Assembly (NCBI RefSeq): GCF_014640315.1
Contig: NZ_BMGS01000010.1
Span: 124,001 to 188,000 of the forward strand
DNA length: 64,000 nucleotides
From: Hymenobacter glacieicola
Lineage (GTDB): Bacteria > Bacteroidota > Bacteroidia > Cytophagales > Hymenobacteraceae
Direction of reading: 5' to 3'
Part shown: positions 37,812-47,050 of the stretch, piece after piece
How positions within the stretch are numbered: position 1 is the first letter of the stretch
Layout: each line of letters opens with the position of its first letter
Notes under the pieces: model-generated
Told to the model about the DNA's origin: nothing
Database searches by the model: none
The model's input: the letters and a program-made list of their open reading frames with translations, nothing else
Made by a program: the position numbers and the translations under genes

Positions 37812-37998
37812 ATGGAACAAGTGAGGTGAGGCTGCCGGGGAGGGGTGAAAGGCAATTTACCTGCCTTCGAAGCGGGTGCAGCGCACGCAACGAAGCTGAA
37901 CTACAAGCCAAATATTGTACCCTGGTTGCTACCAACCCTGAGAGTAAGGAAGTAGTACACAGGCTAGTGTCTCTGTGTTTCACTCAACCTCCTTTCCT

Positions 37999-38364
37999 AT
38001 GTCTATTTCGCATTCTGCCAGCGCCGACCAACTGGAGGCAACCCTCCGCATCCTTCGCAGTGAAGACGTAACGCAAGTGGTAGCCCGGGCTACGGAGAAC
38101 ATCGACGGCTGGATTCAGATGCTGCGTTCCTCCGGCGAAACCGCCCACGCTACCCTCGCCGCCGACCTGGTAAAGCTCAAAGGCTTCTTTAACGGCACAG
38201 ACCCCAACCCCATCAGCGACGTGCTGCAAACGCTGGCCGAGCACATCAACAGTTTCGTGGACAATGCCAACCCGCGCTACATTGAATCCCTGGACCAACT
38301 TTCCAAGCAGCTCACCGAGGTAGCCCGCAACCTGCAAACCGCCCGCGACGCCCAGCAGCAGTAA
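37999..38364 (+). CDS. Small helical protein, third of three tandem paralogs
   Basis: A 121-residue protein from the ATG at 37999: MSISHSASADQLEATLRILRS. It contains ATENIDGWIQMLRSSGETAH, LAADLVKLKGFFNG, ISDVLQTLAEHINSFVDNA and a long C-terminal helix (LDQLSKQLTEVARNLQTARD). It aligns with both preceding small proteins along its length, with the conserved Trp in GWIQML matching DNWIQAL and YRWMNLL. No export signal is seen. The product is probably a soluble helix bundle with no assigned function. Confidence 0.75.
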   Translation: MSISHSASADQLEATLRILRSEDVTQVVARATENIDGWIQMLRSSGETAHATLAADLVKLKGFFNGTDPNPISDVLQTLAEHINSFVDNANPRYIESLDQLSKQLTEVARNLQTARDAQQQ

Positions 38365-38385
38365 GCAATCCACTTCCGGCCCTAA

Positions 38386-38434
38386 CTCAAAACCCACCTA
38401 GCCTTGCAGTATGCAAAGCCGGGTGGGTTTTGAG
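38386..38434. terminator. Bidirectional terminator between helical-protein gene 3 and ggt
   Basis: CTCAAAACCCACC (38386-38398) pairs exactly with 38422-38434, giving a T-run in both directions. It separates the convergent stops of the third helical gene and the gamma-glutamyltransferase gene. Confidence 0.8.
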
Positions 38435-38460
38435 CTGATGGATGGTAGACCAACAGCCGC

Positions 38461-40191
38461 TTAGTATCCGGCCGCAGCGTCGTCGCCGCGGGGGTCGGCG
38501 CCGCCTTCCAACTTGCCGCCGGGCAGCACCCGAATCACTTCTACCCGGCCCCAGGGCGCACGGGGGTTCAGGAGGTAGCCGCGGGCCCGGAGCGTGTCCT
38601 GGGCGGCGGGTAGCAGGGCGCCGGCTTCCACGTCAATCTGGTCGGGGAGCCACTGGTGGTGCAGGCGGGGCGCGGCCACGGCTTGCTGAGCGTTCAGGCC
38701 GTAATCCAAGGTGTTTAGGATGGCCTGCATGACGCTGGTAATGATGGTGCTACCGCCGGGCGTGCCCACTACCAGGGCCAGCTTCTTGTTTTTGGTGAGA
38801 ATGGCAGGCGTCATCGAGGACAGCATCCGCTTGCCGGGAGCTATGGCATTGGCCGCGCCGCCCACCAGCCCGTAGGCGTTGGGCGTGCCGGGTTTGCTGC
38901 TGAAGTCGTCCATTTCGTTGTTAAGCAGAAAACCCGCGCCGGCTACTACCACTTTGCTGCCGTAGGCTCCATTAAGGGTAGTGGTGCAGCTTACGGCATT
39001 GCCCTGCGCGTCCACAATGTTGTAGTGCGTGGTCTGGTCCGACTCGTAGCCGGGCAGTCCCGCGCCGGCCGTTACCTGCGCGCTCGGGGTGGCCCGGTAG
39101 GGTAGGGTAGAAGCCATGCGCCGCTTGTTATAGGGCTTTTCGAGCAACTGCGCCACCGGCACCCGCCCAAAGTCTGGGTCACCGAGGTAGGTAGCGCGGT
39201 CGGCGTACACGCGGCGTTCGGCCTCCGTAATCCAGTGCGTGGCCTGGGGCGAATGCCAACCAGCCTTACCTAGGTTGTAGGGCTCCAGCATCTGTAGCAT
39301 TTGCAGCAGGGCTACCCCGCCGGAGCTGGGCGGCGGAAACGTCAGCACCTCGTAACCCCGGTACTTGCCATGCAGGGGCGTGCGCCACTTGGGCTGGTAA
39401 TTGAGCAAGTCCTGCTTGCTGATGATGCCCTTGCCGCGCTGCATTTCGGCTGCAATTAGGTCGGCAGTAGGGCCCTCATAAAAGCCGGCGCGCCCTTGGT
39501 CGCGGATGCGCTCCAGCGTGTGGGCTAGCTCGGCCTGCACGAATTTTTCATCGGCTTTCCACTCGCCCTGAGAGCGAATAAAGGCGGCGCTCTGATTAAC
39601 CTTCAGGAACGTATCACGCTGACGGTTCAGGCCGGCCGCCTCCTTTTCTGTCAGCACCACGCCCTGAGCAGCCAGGTCTACGGCGGGCTGCACCACGTCT
39701 TTCCAGGGCAGCTTGCCTAGCTTTTGGTGCAGCTCCACCATGCCGGCCACGGTGCCCGGCACGCCGGCCGCCAAATGGCCCAGGGTACTCAGGTCGGGAA
39801 TAACGTTGCCCTGCTGGTCCAGGTACATGTCGCGGGTAGCGGCGGCGGGGGCCGTTTCGCGGAAATCCAGGGCGCCTTCCCGGCCGTCGGCCCCGCGGTA
39901 GAGCAGAAAGCCGCCGCCCCCAAGGTTGCCGGCCACCGGAAACACCACGGCCAGGGCAAACTGCACCGCCACGGCCGCGTCGTAGGCATTGCCCCCCTTG
40001 CGCAGAATTTCAACCCCCACGCGCGTGGCCTCCGGGTGGGCCGATACGACCATGGCCTTATCCGTGACGACGGGCGTGGCGGCGGGCACTGGCGACGCCA
40101 GGGTAGCGGCCGGGCCGGGCGCCGTAGTATGCTGCGGGGCTGAGCAGGCCACCAGTACGGCCAGGGCCAACGGGGAGAAAAAGCGTTTCAT
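38461..40191 (-). CDS. ggt: Gamma-glutamyltransferase
   Basis: Self-cleaving Ntn-hydrolase of 576 residues that breaks gamma-glutamyl bonds such as that of glutathione. A lipoprotein-like signal MKRFFSPLALAVLVACSAP starts it. The large-subunit part has GGNAYDAAVAVQFALAVVFP, GNLGGGGFLLYR and ETAP. The nucleophile Thr of the small subunit is in DQTTHYNIVD, matching TTHYS in the family, and GGSTIITSVMQ and PRLHHQWLPD are conserved downstream. TAGCTTTA (minus strand, 40204-40197) stands 5 bases ahead of the start codon. It likely works in the periplasm in thiol or amino-acid recovery. Confidence 0.95.
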   Translation of the reverse strand: MKRFFSPLALAVLVACSAPQHTTAPGPAATLASPVPAATPVVTDKAMVVSAHPEATRVGVEILRKGGNAYDAAVAVQFALAVVFPVAGNLGGGGFLLYRGADGREGALDFRETAPAAATRDMYLDQQGNVIPDLSTLGHLAAGVPGTVAGMVELHQKLGKLPWKDVVQPAVDLAAQGVVLTEKEAAGLNRQRDTFLKVNQSAAFIRSQGEWKADEKFVQAELAHTLERIRDQGRAGFYEGPTADLIAAEMQRGKGIISKQDLLNYQPKWRTPLHGKYRGYEVLTFPPPSSGGVALLQMLQMLEPYNLGKAGWHSPQATHWITEAERRVYADRATYLGDPDFGRVPVAQLLEKPYNKRRMASTLPYRATPSAQVTAGAGLPGYESDQTTHYNIVDAQGNAVSCTTTLNGAYGSKVVVAGAGFLLNNEMDDFSSKPGTPNAYGLVGGAANAIAPGKRMLSSMTPAILTKNKKLALVVGTPGGSTIITSVMQAILNTLDYGLNAQQAVAAPRLHHQWLPDQIDVEAGALLPAAQDTLRARGYLLNPRAPWGRVEVIRVLPGGKLEGGADPRGDDAAAGY

Positions 40192-40329
40192 ATCCGTAAA
40201 GCTACGCGAAGTTCAGAAGCCCCCGCCGCGGGCGGGTTTCACCGGTTCCGCTGAAATCCGCCGGGGAGGTCGGATGTTACGTATGAGCTCCGTGGCCTAG
40301 GTGTCCTATCGAGACTTGCTCGAATCCTG

Positions 40330-40337
40330 TAGCTTTG
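40330..40337 (+). promoter_or_regulatory. -7 element (TAGCTTTG) for the branching-enzyme gene
   Basis: TAGCTTTG fits TAnnTTTG and lies 26 bases before the ATG at 40364. This is the same distance as in the peptide-binding protein gene at 2773, and it supports the downstream start. Confidence 0.45.
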
Positions 40338-40363
40338 GGCCGGACCTGACTTGTACCTGCGCT

Positions 40364-42418
40364 ATGACTCCCGACCTGCCTACTGCCCCCGGTGCTACCG
40401 AAATTGCCCCCGCGCTGCCCCTGGTGCAGCACGACCCCTGGCTGGCGCCCTACGAGCCCGTACTCCGCCGCCGTCAGCAGCGGCTACAGCAGCGCCTCTC
40501 GGAAATTACGGCCCAGTGCGGCTCGCTCACCAAGTTTGCCCAGGCTCACCAGCGCCTCGGCCTTAATTACGACGCCCGCCGCCGGGGCTACTGGTTTCGG
40601 GAGTGGGCCCCGGCCGCCGAAGCCCTGTTTCTGGTGGGCGACTTCAACGGCTGGGACCGGCAGGCCACGCCCCTGACCCGGGGCCCGGAGGGCGTGTGGG
40701 AAGTATTCCTGGCCGATAAAGACTACCAGGACCGGCTAACCCACCACTCGCTCTACAAGGTGCACGTGGTGACCCGCAAGGGCGGCAAAGACCGGCTGCC
40801 CGCTACCCTGCGCCGCGCCGTGCAACACCCCGAAACCAAGGATTTCGCCGCCCAGGTCTGGAAGCCGGAAACGCCCTTCCCCTGGACCGATCAGAAGTTT
40901 CGGGTGCCTAATTTCGTGCGTGAGCCCCTGATTTACGAGGCCCACGTGGGCATGGCCCTGGAGGCCGACCGGGTGGGCTCCTACCTCGAGTTTGCCGAGC
41001 AGATTCTGCCCCGCATTCAGGCCGCCGGCTACAATTGCCTGCAGCTGATGGCCGTGATGGAGCACCCGTATTACGGCTCCTTTGGCTACCACGTGGCCAA
41101 TTTCTTTGCGGTATCCTCACGCTTTGGCACCCCCGAGGAGCTGAAGCACCTCATCAACGAGGCCCATAACCGTGGCATTGCCGTGCTGCTCGACGTGGTG
41201 CACTCCCACGCCGTAAAAAACGAGGCCGAAGGACTGGCCGACTTTGATGGCTCCGGCGGGCAGTATTTCCACGAAGGCGCCCGCGGCAACCACCCCGGTT
41301 GGGACTCCAAGCTCTTCGACTATGGCAAGCCTGAGGTGCAGCAGTTTCTGCTCAGCAACCTGCGCTACTGGCTGGAGGAGTTTCACTTCGATGGATTCCG
41401 CTTCGACGGCATCACCAGCATGCTCTACCACCACCACGGCGAAGGCGTGAGCTTTGGCTCCTACGACCAGTATTTCGGCCCGGAGGTAGACGAGGACGCC
41501 ATTCTGTACCTGCAGCTGGCCGCTACCCTGGTGCGGGAGTGCAAGCGCAGCGCCCTGCTCATTGCCGAGGACATGAGCGGCATGCCCGGCCTCTGCCGGC
41601 CGATTTCGGAGGGCGGTATCGGCTTTGATTTTCGCTTGGCCATGGGCATACCGGACTACTGGATCAAGCTGCTCAAGCACACCCGCGACGAGGACTGGAA
41701 CCTGCACGACCTCTGGTATACCCTCACCAACCGCCGCCTCGGCGAGAAAACCGTGGCCTACGCCGAAAGCCACGACCAAGCCCTGGTGGGCGACAAAACC
41801 CTGGCCCACTGGCTGCTGGACAAGGCCATTTATGAGCACATGCACAAGGACGATGCTGACCCCATCACGGCCCGCGGCATTGCCTTGCACAAGCTTATCC
41901 GGCTGGCTACCCTGAGTTTGGGCGGCGAGGCTTACCTCAACTTTATCGGTAATGAATTCGGCCACCCGGAGTGGGTGGATTTTCCCCGGGAAGGCAACAA
42001 CTGGAGCCACCACTTCGCCCGCCGCCAGTGGAGCCTAGCCAACAACCCCGACCTGAAGTACCAGTACCTGCTCAACTTCGACCGAGCCATGATTGGGCTG
42101 GCGAAATCCTCGCGGGTGTTGGCCGGCGGTCCGGCTCACGAGCTCAACATCGACAGCCACAACCAAGTCCTGATTTTCGAGCGCGGCAACCTGCTTTTTG
42201 TGTTCAGCTTCCACGTCGACCGGAGCGTGCCCGACTACCGCTTCTACGTGCCCCAACCCGGCCGCTACCGCATCCTGCTCAACTCCGACGATGCTGACTT
42301 CGGCGGCTTCCAGCGCATTGACACTGCCCTGACCTACGAAACGTTCGAGGAGGACGGCGTCAATAAGCTCAGCCTCTACGTTACCAGCCGCACGGCCCTG
42401 GTGCTGGCGCGGGTGTAG
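40364..42418 (+). CDS. 1,4-alpha-glucan branching enzyme, eukaryote-like GH13 type
   Basis: Glycogen branching enzyme of 684 residues, closer to the eukaryotic (GH13_8) form than to E. coli GlgB. An N-terminal CBM48 is visible (REWAPAAEALFLVGDFNGWDR). The barrel contains EAHVGMALEADRVGSYLEF, MEHPYYGSFGYHV, LLDVVHSHAVKNE (region I), DGFRFDGITSMLYHHHGEG with the nucleophile Asp (region II), LIAEDMSGMPG with the Glu (region III) and YAESHDQALVGDKT (region IV). The all-beta C-terminal domain follows (LLNSDDADFGGFQR). It would make alpha-1,6 branches in storage glucan. GH31 and a GT-B half-protein in the same locus support glucan metabolism. Confidence 0.93.
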   Translation: MTPDLPTAPGATEIAPALPLVQHDPWLAPYEPVLRRRQQRLQQRLSEITAQCGSLTKFAQAHQRLGLNYDARRRGYWFREWAPAAEALFLVGDFNGWDRQATPLTRGPEGVWEVFLADKDYQDRLTHHSLYKVHVVTRKGGKDRLPATLRRAVQHPETKDFAAQVWKPETPFPWTDQKFRVPNFVREPLIYEAHVGMALEADRVGSYLEFAEQILPRIQAAGYNCLQLMAVMEHPYYGSFGYHVANFFAVSSRFGTPEELKHLINEAHNRGIAVLLDVVHSHAVKNEAEGLADFDGSGGQYFHEGARGNHPGWDSKLFDYGKPEVQQFLLSNLRYWLEEFHFDGFRFDGITSMLYHHHGEGVSFGSYDQYFGPEVDEDAILYLQLAATLVRECKRSALLIAEDMSGMPGLCRPISEGGIGFDFRLAMGIPDYWIKLLKHTRDEDWNLHDLWYTLTNRRLGEKTVAYAESHDQALVGDKTLAHWLLDKAIYEHMHKDDADPITARGIALHKLIRLATLSLGGEAYLNFIGNEFGHPEWVDFPREGNNWSHHFARRQWSLANNPDLKYQYLLNFDRAMIGLAKSSRVLAGGPAHELNIDSHNQVLIFERGNLLFVFSFHVDRSVPDYRFYVPQPGRYRILLNSDDADFGGFQRIDTALTYETFEEDGVNKLSLYVTSRTALVLARV

Positions 42419-42438
42419 CCATAACTACGTTATAGGTG

Positions 42439-42488
42439 CAACAAGCCAGCGGCTTCTTTCCCGTGGGAGAGAAGCCGCTGGCTTGTTG
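42439..42488. terminator. 19-bp perfect terminator
   Basis: CAACAAGCCAGCGGCTTCT (42439-42457) and 42470-42488 are exact complements around 12 bases, between the convergent branching-enzyme and DUF1905 genes. Confidence 0.7.
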
Positions 42489-42505
42489 AGTAGTGCTGAA
42501 AACCG

Positions 42506-42988
42506 CTAGTGCCGGGTTTTGCGGCCAGACTGGGCCTGCTCCAGAGCATCCTCGATGCGCTGGGCGCGGGCCTCGGGCTTTTTGGTGCGGGCCACGCGCT
42601 GGGCCAGTTCCTTGCGCTGGGTGTAGGGTAGGGCATCGAAGCCGACTTGCAGGCCGGCCCGCTCCAGGGCGTATTTCAGGTCGTCGGGCAGCTCAAGGCC
42701 GGTGGAGTCGTTGTCGCGCTCCAGCACCACGTGCACCGTGTCAGTCCAGGTTTTGTTGATGGCGTTGCGCACTTCTTTGCGGATGCTGATCATGTGCTGG
42801 CCGTCGCCCATGGGCACCAGGTTCAGCCGGATGGGGAAGCCATCCACGGTGCCGCGCACCGGCAGGGGGCCTTTGGTGCCGTACACCTCGGGCACGCTGA
42901 AGGGAACTACCAGGAAAACGCCGCTGTCGGCGCCATCCATTTCCATGGGGGCCTCAAATTCGTGGCGGATGGGCGGGTCGGTACTCAT
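42506..42988 (-). CDS. DUF1905/YdeI-like protein
   Basis: A 160-residue protein. The first part (GVFLVVPFSVPEVYGTKGPLPVRGTVDGFPIRLNL) is a DUF1905 beta domain, with GQHMISIRKEVRNAINKTWTDTVHVVLERD. The end (LPYTQRKELAQRVARTKKPEARAQRIEDALEQA) is the helical bacteriocin-protection (YdeI/OmdA) segment, also found in the protein at 19834. Its start codon overlaps the stop of the upstream GT-B half-protein by 4 bases, which suggests translational coupling. Role unknown. Confidence 0.85.
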   Translation of the reverse strand: MSTDPPIRHEFEAPMEMDGADSGVFLVVPFSVPEVYGTKGPLPVRGTVDGFPIRLNLVPMGDGQHMISIRKEVRNAINKTWTDTVHVVLERDNDSTGLELPDDLKYALERAGLQVGFDALPYTQRKELAQRVARTKKPEARAQRIEDALEQAQSGRKTRH

Positions 42989-44127
42989 GCAGTAGGGGGG
43001 AAGAAGGGTGCGGAAAGCTGGCGGACGGGCAGGCCGTTTTCCAGCTGGCGCAGGGTGGTGGTAAGCGTTTCGGTATCCGTGGGGTCCAGGACCAGCAGGC
43101 GGCTAACCACGGCCGGGTAGCGCGTCCGGAGCAGGTCGGCTACCTGCTCGGTAGCGGCCAGCACCACGTCGGCCCGTCGCAACGTCAGGCGCTCCAGTTC
43201 CAGCGCCCAACCCCGGTCGGCGGGGGTCGCGCGCTCCTGGGCCAGGCTGTGCACGTGCAACACCAGGGGCCGGCCGGTTTGCTGGCGAATTTCCAGGGCC
43301 GCCAGCCAGGTAGGCCAGTCGGAGGCGTAAATCACGGAAAAGTTTTCCAGCAGGGCCCGGCGCGTGGCAAAACGGGCGTACTGAATCACCTGAAAATTAA
43401 AGTCGGCGGGGGCGGCCGAGTCGGAGCCTAGGGCGGCCAAGGCTTCCGGTAGTGAGGCCAGCTGCGGCAGGGCCAGAGTTGCCGGCTGCGCCGCTGCTTC
43501 GGGCACCAGATCATCGGCCGGTTGACTAAGGTCGGCAGCTTCGGCGCCGTCGGGCTCGGCGGCTTCGCCCGCAAAATCGTCTTGGTTTAGCAGCAGCTCT
43601 TCCTGCGAAAACTCGGATACTTCGGCGGAGGTAGGCGGGGTAGGCGTGCCAGAGGAAGCCGGGCTGTGCTGCTGCTGCGGATTGGGCTCAATGTCCGGCA
43701 GCACGGCAATGGTGGTGGAAGCCAAGGCTGCTGCCAGCGCCTGGGCAGTGGCCGGGGTGGCTCCCTGGTACGGCGCGGCGGGTGCCTGCCAAGAGCCATC
43801 GGCCGCGCCTAGAAAAGAGGTTGCCGCCCCCGGCGTTTCGCTGGTCCCGAGGTAGGGGGCGGCCGGCCGCTGCCAAGCACCGGGGCGCTGATCGGGCCGA
43901 GGGCGCGGGGCGCGGGCCTCGGCCTCCGTCAGGTTGGCCAGGCCCGTGACGCGGGTGGCGGCGGGGGTAGCCAGCGGCGGGTGGGGCAGGCGGGGCAGCA
44001 TCACCGAGAGCGGCAGGCGGGCCGAGAGCCCTTGCACGAGGGCCCGCACACCGGCCGCGGGAAGCCCGTCCGCCGTGGGCGCCTCGTTCCAGCCAAGCAA
44101 CAACACGGAAAATGGAGCAGAAATCAT
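42985..44127 (-). CDS. GT-B glycosyltransferase N-terminal half with low-complexity insert
   Basis: A 380-residue protein. The start MISAPFSVLLLGWNEAPTADGLPAA resembles the N-terminal Rossmann domain of glycogen-synthase-type GT-B enzymes. VIYASDWPTWLAALEIRQQ and LVLHVHSLAQER match the strings of that domain, and RRADVVLAATEQVADLLR its last helices. Between them lies an Ala/Pro/Glu-rich stretch (about residues 70-250), which looks disordered. The chain ends soon after, without the C-terminal nucleotide-sugar-binding domain. It may therefore be a regulatory or degenerate member. The gene overlaps the next by 4 bases and lies in a glucan locus. Confidence 0.6.
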   Translation of the reverse strand: MISAPFSVLLLGWNEAPTADGLPAAGVRALVQGLSARLPLSVMLPRLPHPPLATPAATRVTGLANLTEAEARAPRPRPDQRPGAWQRPAAPYLGTSETPGAATSFLGAADGSWQAPAAPYQGATPATAQALAAALASTTIAVLPDIEPNPQQQHSPASSGTPTPPTSAEVSEFSQEELLLNQDDFAGEAAEPDGAEAADLSQPADDLVPEAAAQPATLALPQLASLPEALAALGSDSAAPADFNFQVIQYARFATRRALLENFSVIYASDWPTWLAALEIRQQTGRPLVLHVHSLAQERATPADRGWALELERLTLRRADVVLAATEQVADLLRTRYPAVVSRLLVLDPTDTETLTTTLRQLENGLPVRQLSAPFFPPTA

Positions 44128-44346
44128 AAGGCGGGTAAATGAGCAGCTGGCACGGATGAGGTATGGCAAGGTAGAGAAAAATGTGCCTGCTGCCGCTCCT
44201 ATTGGCAGTTTCTCAAAAAGTAGCCCCTAAGCTGCTCCGTTGTAGGCCGAATCAGTTTTACCTTGCGGGCTACTACAGGGCACTTCCGACTCAGCCGGAG
44301 TTTTTCTGCCTTCTTTACCTCTGACTACCCTCGACACCTCCCCGCA

Positions 44347-46779
44347 ATGGCCGACAATATCCAGGAAAACAACTACATGGTCAATGACCTGGCCGCCCAA
44401 TCCAAACAGGAGTTCTACCCCGGCCGGGTAGTACAGGGCGAACGGCAGGGCACTGATTTTATCTTCCGCTGCGACAACGGCGTGCAGCTTAACCTTCAGG
44501 TAATCACCGACAAGGTGCTGCGCTTCCGCTACGCCACGGAGGCTGGCTTTGGGCCCGATTTCAGCTACGCCTTCCCCCAAGGCGTACCCGCCCGCCAGGA
44601 TCTGGAGTTTCTGGAGTTTCGGGAGAAGCCCGACCACTACCGCATTACCACCGACCGCCTCATTTGCGTCGTGGATAAGGAAAACCTGCGCACCCGGGTG
44701 CTCAACCGCTCCGGCCTGGTGCTAAGCGAGGACGAAAAGGGCTTTCACTGGGAGTACGAGTACGAAACCGGCAACGACATCGTGAAGATGAGCAAGCTGG
44801 TGCAAAGCGGGGCCCACTACTACGGCCTCGGCGACAAGCCCGACAACATGAACCTGCGCGGCAAGCAGTTCACCAACTGGGGCACCGACACCTACGGCTA
44901 CCAGAAGGGCTCCGATCCGCTCTACAAAAACATTCCCTTTTTCCTGGGGCTGCACCAGAAAATTGCCCACGGCATCTTCTTCGACAACTCCTTTAAGGCC
45001 GGGTTCGATTTTGCCGCCGAGCGGGCCGACGTGTCCTCGTTCTGGGCCCAGGGCGGCGAGATGAACTACTACTTCATCTACGGCCCCAGCCTGCTGGAAG
45101 TAACCCAGGAGTACACCCGCCTGACCAGTCCGCCCGAGCTGCCCCCGCTCTGGGCCCTGGGCTACCACCAGTGCAAGTGGAGCTACTTTCCCGAAAGCAA
45201 CGTGAAGGCCATTGCCCAGGGCTTCCGCGACCGGCAGATTCCCTGCGACGCCCTGTACCTGGACATCGACTACATGGACGGCTACCGGTGCTTTACCTGG
45301 AGCCCCACCCACTTCCCGGAGCCCCAGCGCATGGTGCGGGAGCTGGCCGAAGACGGCTTCAAAACCATCGTCATTATTGACCCCGGCATCAAGATTGACC
45401 CCGACTATAGCGTGTACCAGGAGGGGCTGAAAAACGACTACTTCTGCCGCCGCGCCGACGGCCCCCTGATGAAAGGCTCCGTATGGCCCGGCCTCTGCAA
45501 CTTCCCCGACTACACCCGCCCCGAGGTGCGCGAGTGGTGGGCCGGCCTGTTCAAGGGTCTGATTCAGGAAACCGGCGTGAAGGGCGTGTGGAACGACATG
45601 AACGAGCCGGCCGTGTTTGAGAAGGGCACTTTCCCGGATGACGTGCGCTTTGGCTACGAAGGCTACCCCGCCTCCCACCGCAAGGCCCACAACATCTACG
45701 GCATGCAAATGGCCCGCGCCACCAACGACGGCGTCAAGCAGTTTGCTTACCCCAACCGGCCCTTTACCATCACGCGCAGCACCTACGCCGGCGGGCAGCG
45801 CTACTCCTCCGGCTGGACCGGCGACAACATTGCGTCCTGGGAGCACCTGTGGCTGGCTAATATTCAGTGCCAGCGCCTGAGCATTTCGGGCTTCTCGTTT
45901 GTGGGCTCCGATATTGGGGGCTTTATTGATACGCCCGACGGCGAGCTGTACGTGCGCTGGGTGGCGCTAGGGGCCTTTCATCCCTTCTTCCGCACCCACA
46001 GCTCCGGCGACCACGGCGACCAGGAGCCCTGGTCGTTTGGGGAAAACTTTGCCGAGCTGGCCAAGGGCTTCATCGAGCTGCGCTACCGCCTGCTGCCCTA
46101 CATGTACACCACGTTCTGGCAGTACAACCAGCAGGGCACGCCCATGCTGCGCCCCCTGGCCTTCCTCGACCAGGCCGACACCGACACCTACCTGCGCATG
46201 GCTGAGTTCAGCCTCGGCGACCACCTGCTGGTGTGCCCCATCACCCAGCCCGGTGCCGATGGCCGCTGGATGTACTTGCCCCGCGGCAACTGGTTTTATT
46301 ACTGGACCGACGAAGCCAAAACGGGCGGCGCCGAGGTGTGGGCCGCCGCCGACCTCACCCGCATTCCGCTCTTCATCAAGGCCGGTGCCGTGGTGCCCAT
46401 GTACCCGCTGATGCAGTACGTCGGCGAGAAAACGGTGGAAGAAGTAACCCTGCACGTGTACTACAAGCAGGGCTCGGAAACCAGCGTGTTGTACGAAGAT
46501 GGGGGCGAAGGCTACGGCTACGAGCAAGGCCAGAGCACTACCCGCCGCTTCACCGTAACCGGCACCGAAACCGGCCTGTTGGTTCAGCAGCAGACGGAAG
46601 GCGACTTCCAACCCACCTGGACCACGTACCGCGTAGTGCTGCACGGACTGCCCTTCGCCGCCGCCGCCCTGAGCACCGACGGCCAGCCCGCCGAAGCCAC
46701 CGAAGTAACCACCGAAACCGGCCTGACCTTACCCGCAGTGGTAGTAGGCGCCGATTTCACGGAGCTGGTAATCGGGTAG
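44347..46779 (+). CDS. GH31 family alpha-glucosidase
   Basis: Retaining alpha-glucosidase of 810 residues without a signal peptide. It has the N-terminal beta-sandwich (VVDKENLRTRVLNRSGLVLS), then the barrel strings LPPLWALGYHQCKWSYFPE, LYLDIDYMDGYRCFTW and IVIIDPGIKIDPDYSVY. The GH31 signature with the nucleophile Asp is WNDMNEPAVF; the acid/base Asp is in WTGDNIASWEHL. FRTHSSGDHGDQEPWSFG and the C-terminal beta domains complete the usual fold. It would release glucose from alpha-glucans or maltooligosaccharides inside the cell. The ATG at 44347 suits the family start; an upstream frame to 44263 has none. Confidence 0.94.
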   Translation: MADNIQENNYMVNDLAAQSKQEFYPGRVVQGERQGTDFIFRCDNGVQLNLQVITDKVLRFRYATEAGFGPDFSYAFPQGVPARQDLEFLEFREKPDHYRITTDRLICVVDKENLRTRVLNRSGLVLSEDEKGFHWEYEYETGNDIVKMSKLVQSGAHYYGLGDKPDNMNLRGKQFTNWGTDTYGYQKGSDPLYKNIPFFLGLHQKIAHGIFFDNSFKAGFDFAAERADVSSFWAQGGEMNYYFIYGPSLLEVTQEYTRLTSPPELPPLWALGYHQCKWSYFPESNVKAIAQGFRDRQIPCDALYLDIDYMDGYRCFTWSPTHFPEPQRMVRELAEDGFKTIVIIDPGIKIDPDYSVYQEGLKNDYFCRRADGPLMKGSVWPGLCNFPDYTRPEVREWWAGLFKGLIQETGVKGVWNDMNEPAVFEKGTFPDDVRFGYEGYPASHRKAHNIYGMQMARATNDGVKQFAYPNRPFTITRSTYAGGQRYSSGWTGDNIASWEHLWLANIQCQRLSISGFSFVGSDIGGFIDTPDGELYVRWVALGAFHPFFRTHSSGDHGDQEPWSFGENFAELAKGFIELRYRLLPYMYTTFWQYNQQGTPMLRPLAFLDQADTDTYLRMAEFSLGDHLLVCPITQPGADGRWMYLPRGNWFYYWTDEAKTGGAEVWAAADLTRIPLFIKAGAVVPMYPLMQYVGEKTVEEVTLHVYYKQGSETSVLYEDGGEGYGYEQGQSTTRRFTVTGTETGLLVQQQTEGDFQPTWTTYRVVLHGLPFAAAALSTDGQPAEATEVTTETGLTLPAVVVGADFTELVIG

Positions 46780-46893
46780 GGAATGTACAACCACGTGATG
46801 CTAATTGTCTGGTGGAGCAGGCAGCTTGAAATCAGGTTATGGTCCGCAGTTGTTTCAGCTTTTTCCTAAGCACATAAAAGCTGCCCCTATAAT

Positions 46894-46977
46894 GTAACGC
46901 GAAGCTCCGCTTCGCGACCCGCTTGAACGGCCCTCGGGTGTTGCTCAGGTCGGTCGCGAAGTGGAGCTTCGCGTTAC
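46894..46977. repeat. Palindromic repeat family C (GTAACGCGAAGCTCC arms)
   Basis: Arms 46894-46919 and 46952-46977 pair over 26 positions with one mismatch and a 32-base loop. It occupies much of the gap between the convergent GH31 and hydrolase genes, where no gene is seen. One clear copy in this window. Confidence 0.78.
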
Positions 46978-47050
46978 GGCTATAGCATTCGTGTGAGCTG
47001 ACTGAGTAAAACGACTTGGCGTCCAGCTCCTCTCTTCAGCGGAAGTGAGC

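Noticed and set aside
44722-45846. Open frame of 374 codons on the minus strand
   Set aside because: Antisense to the GH31 gene, which carries intact catalytic motifs; the product shows no domain.
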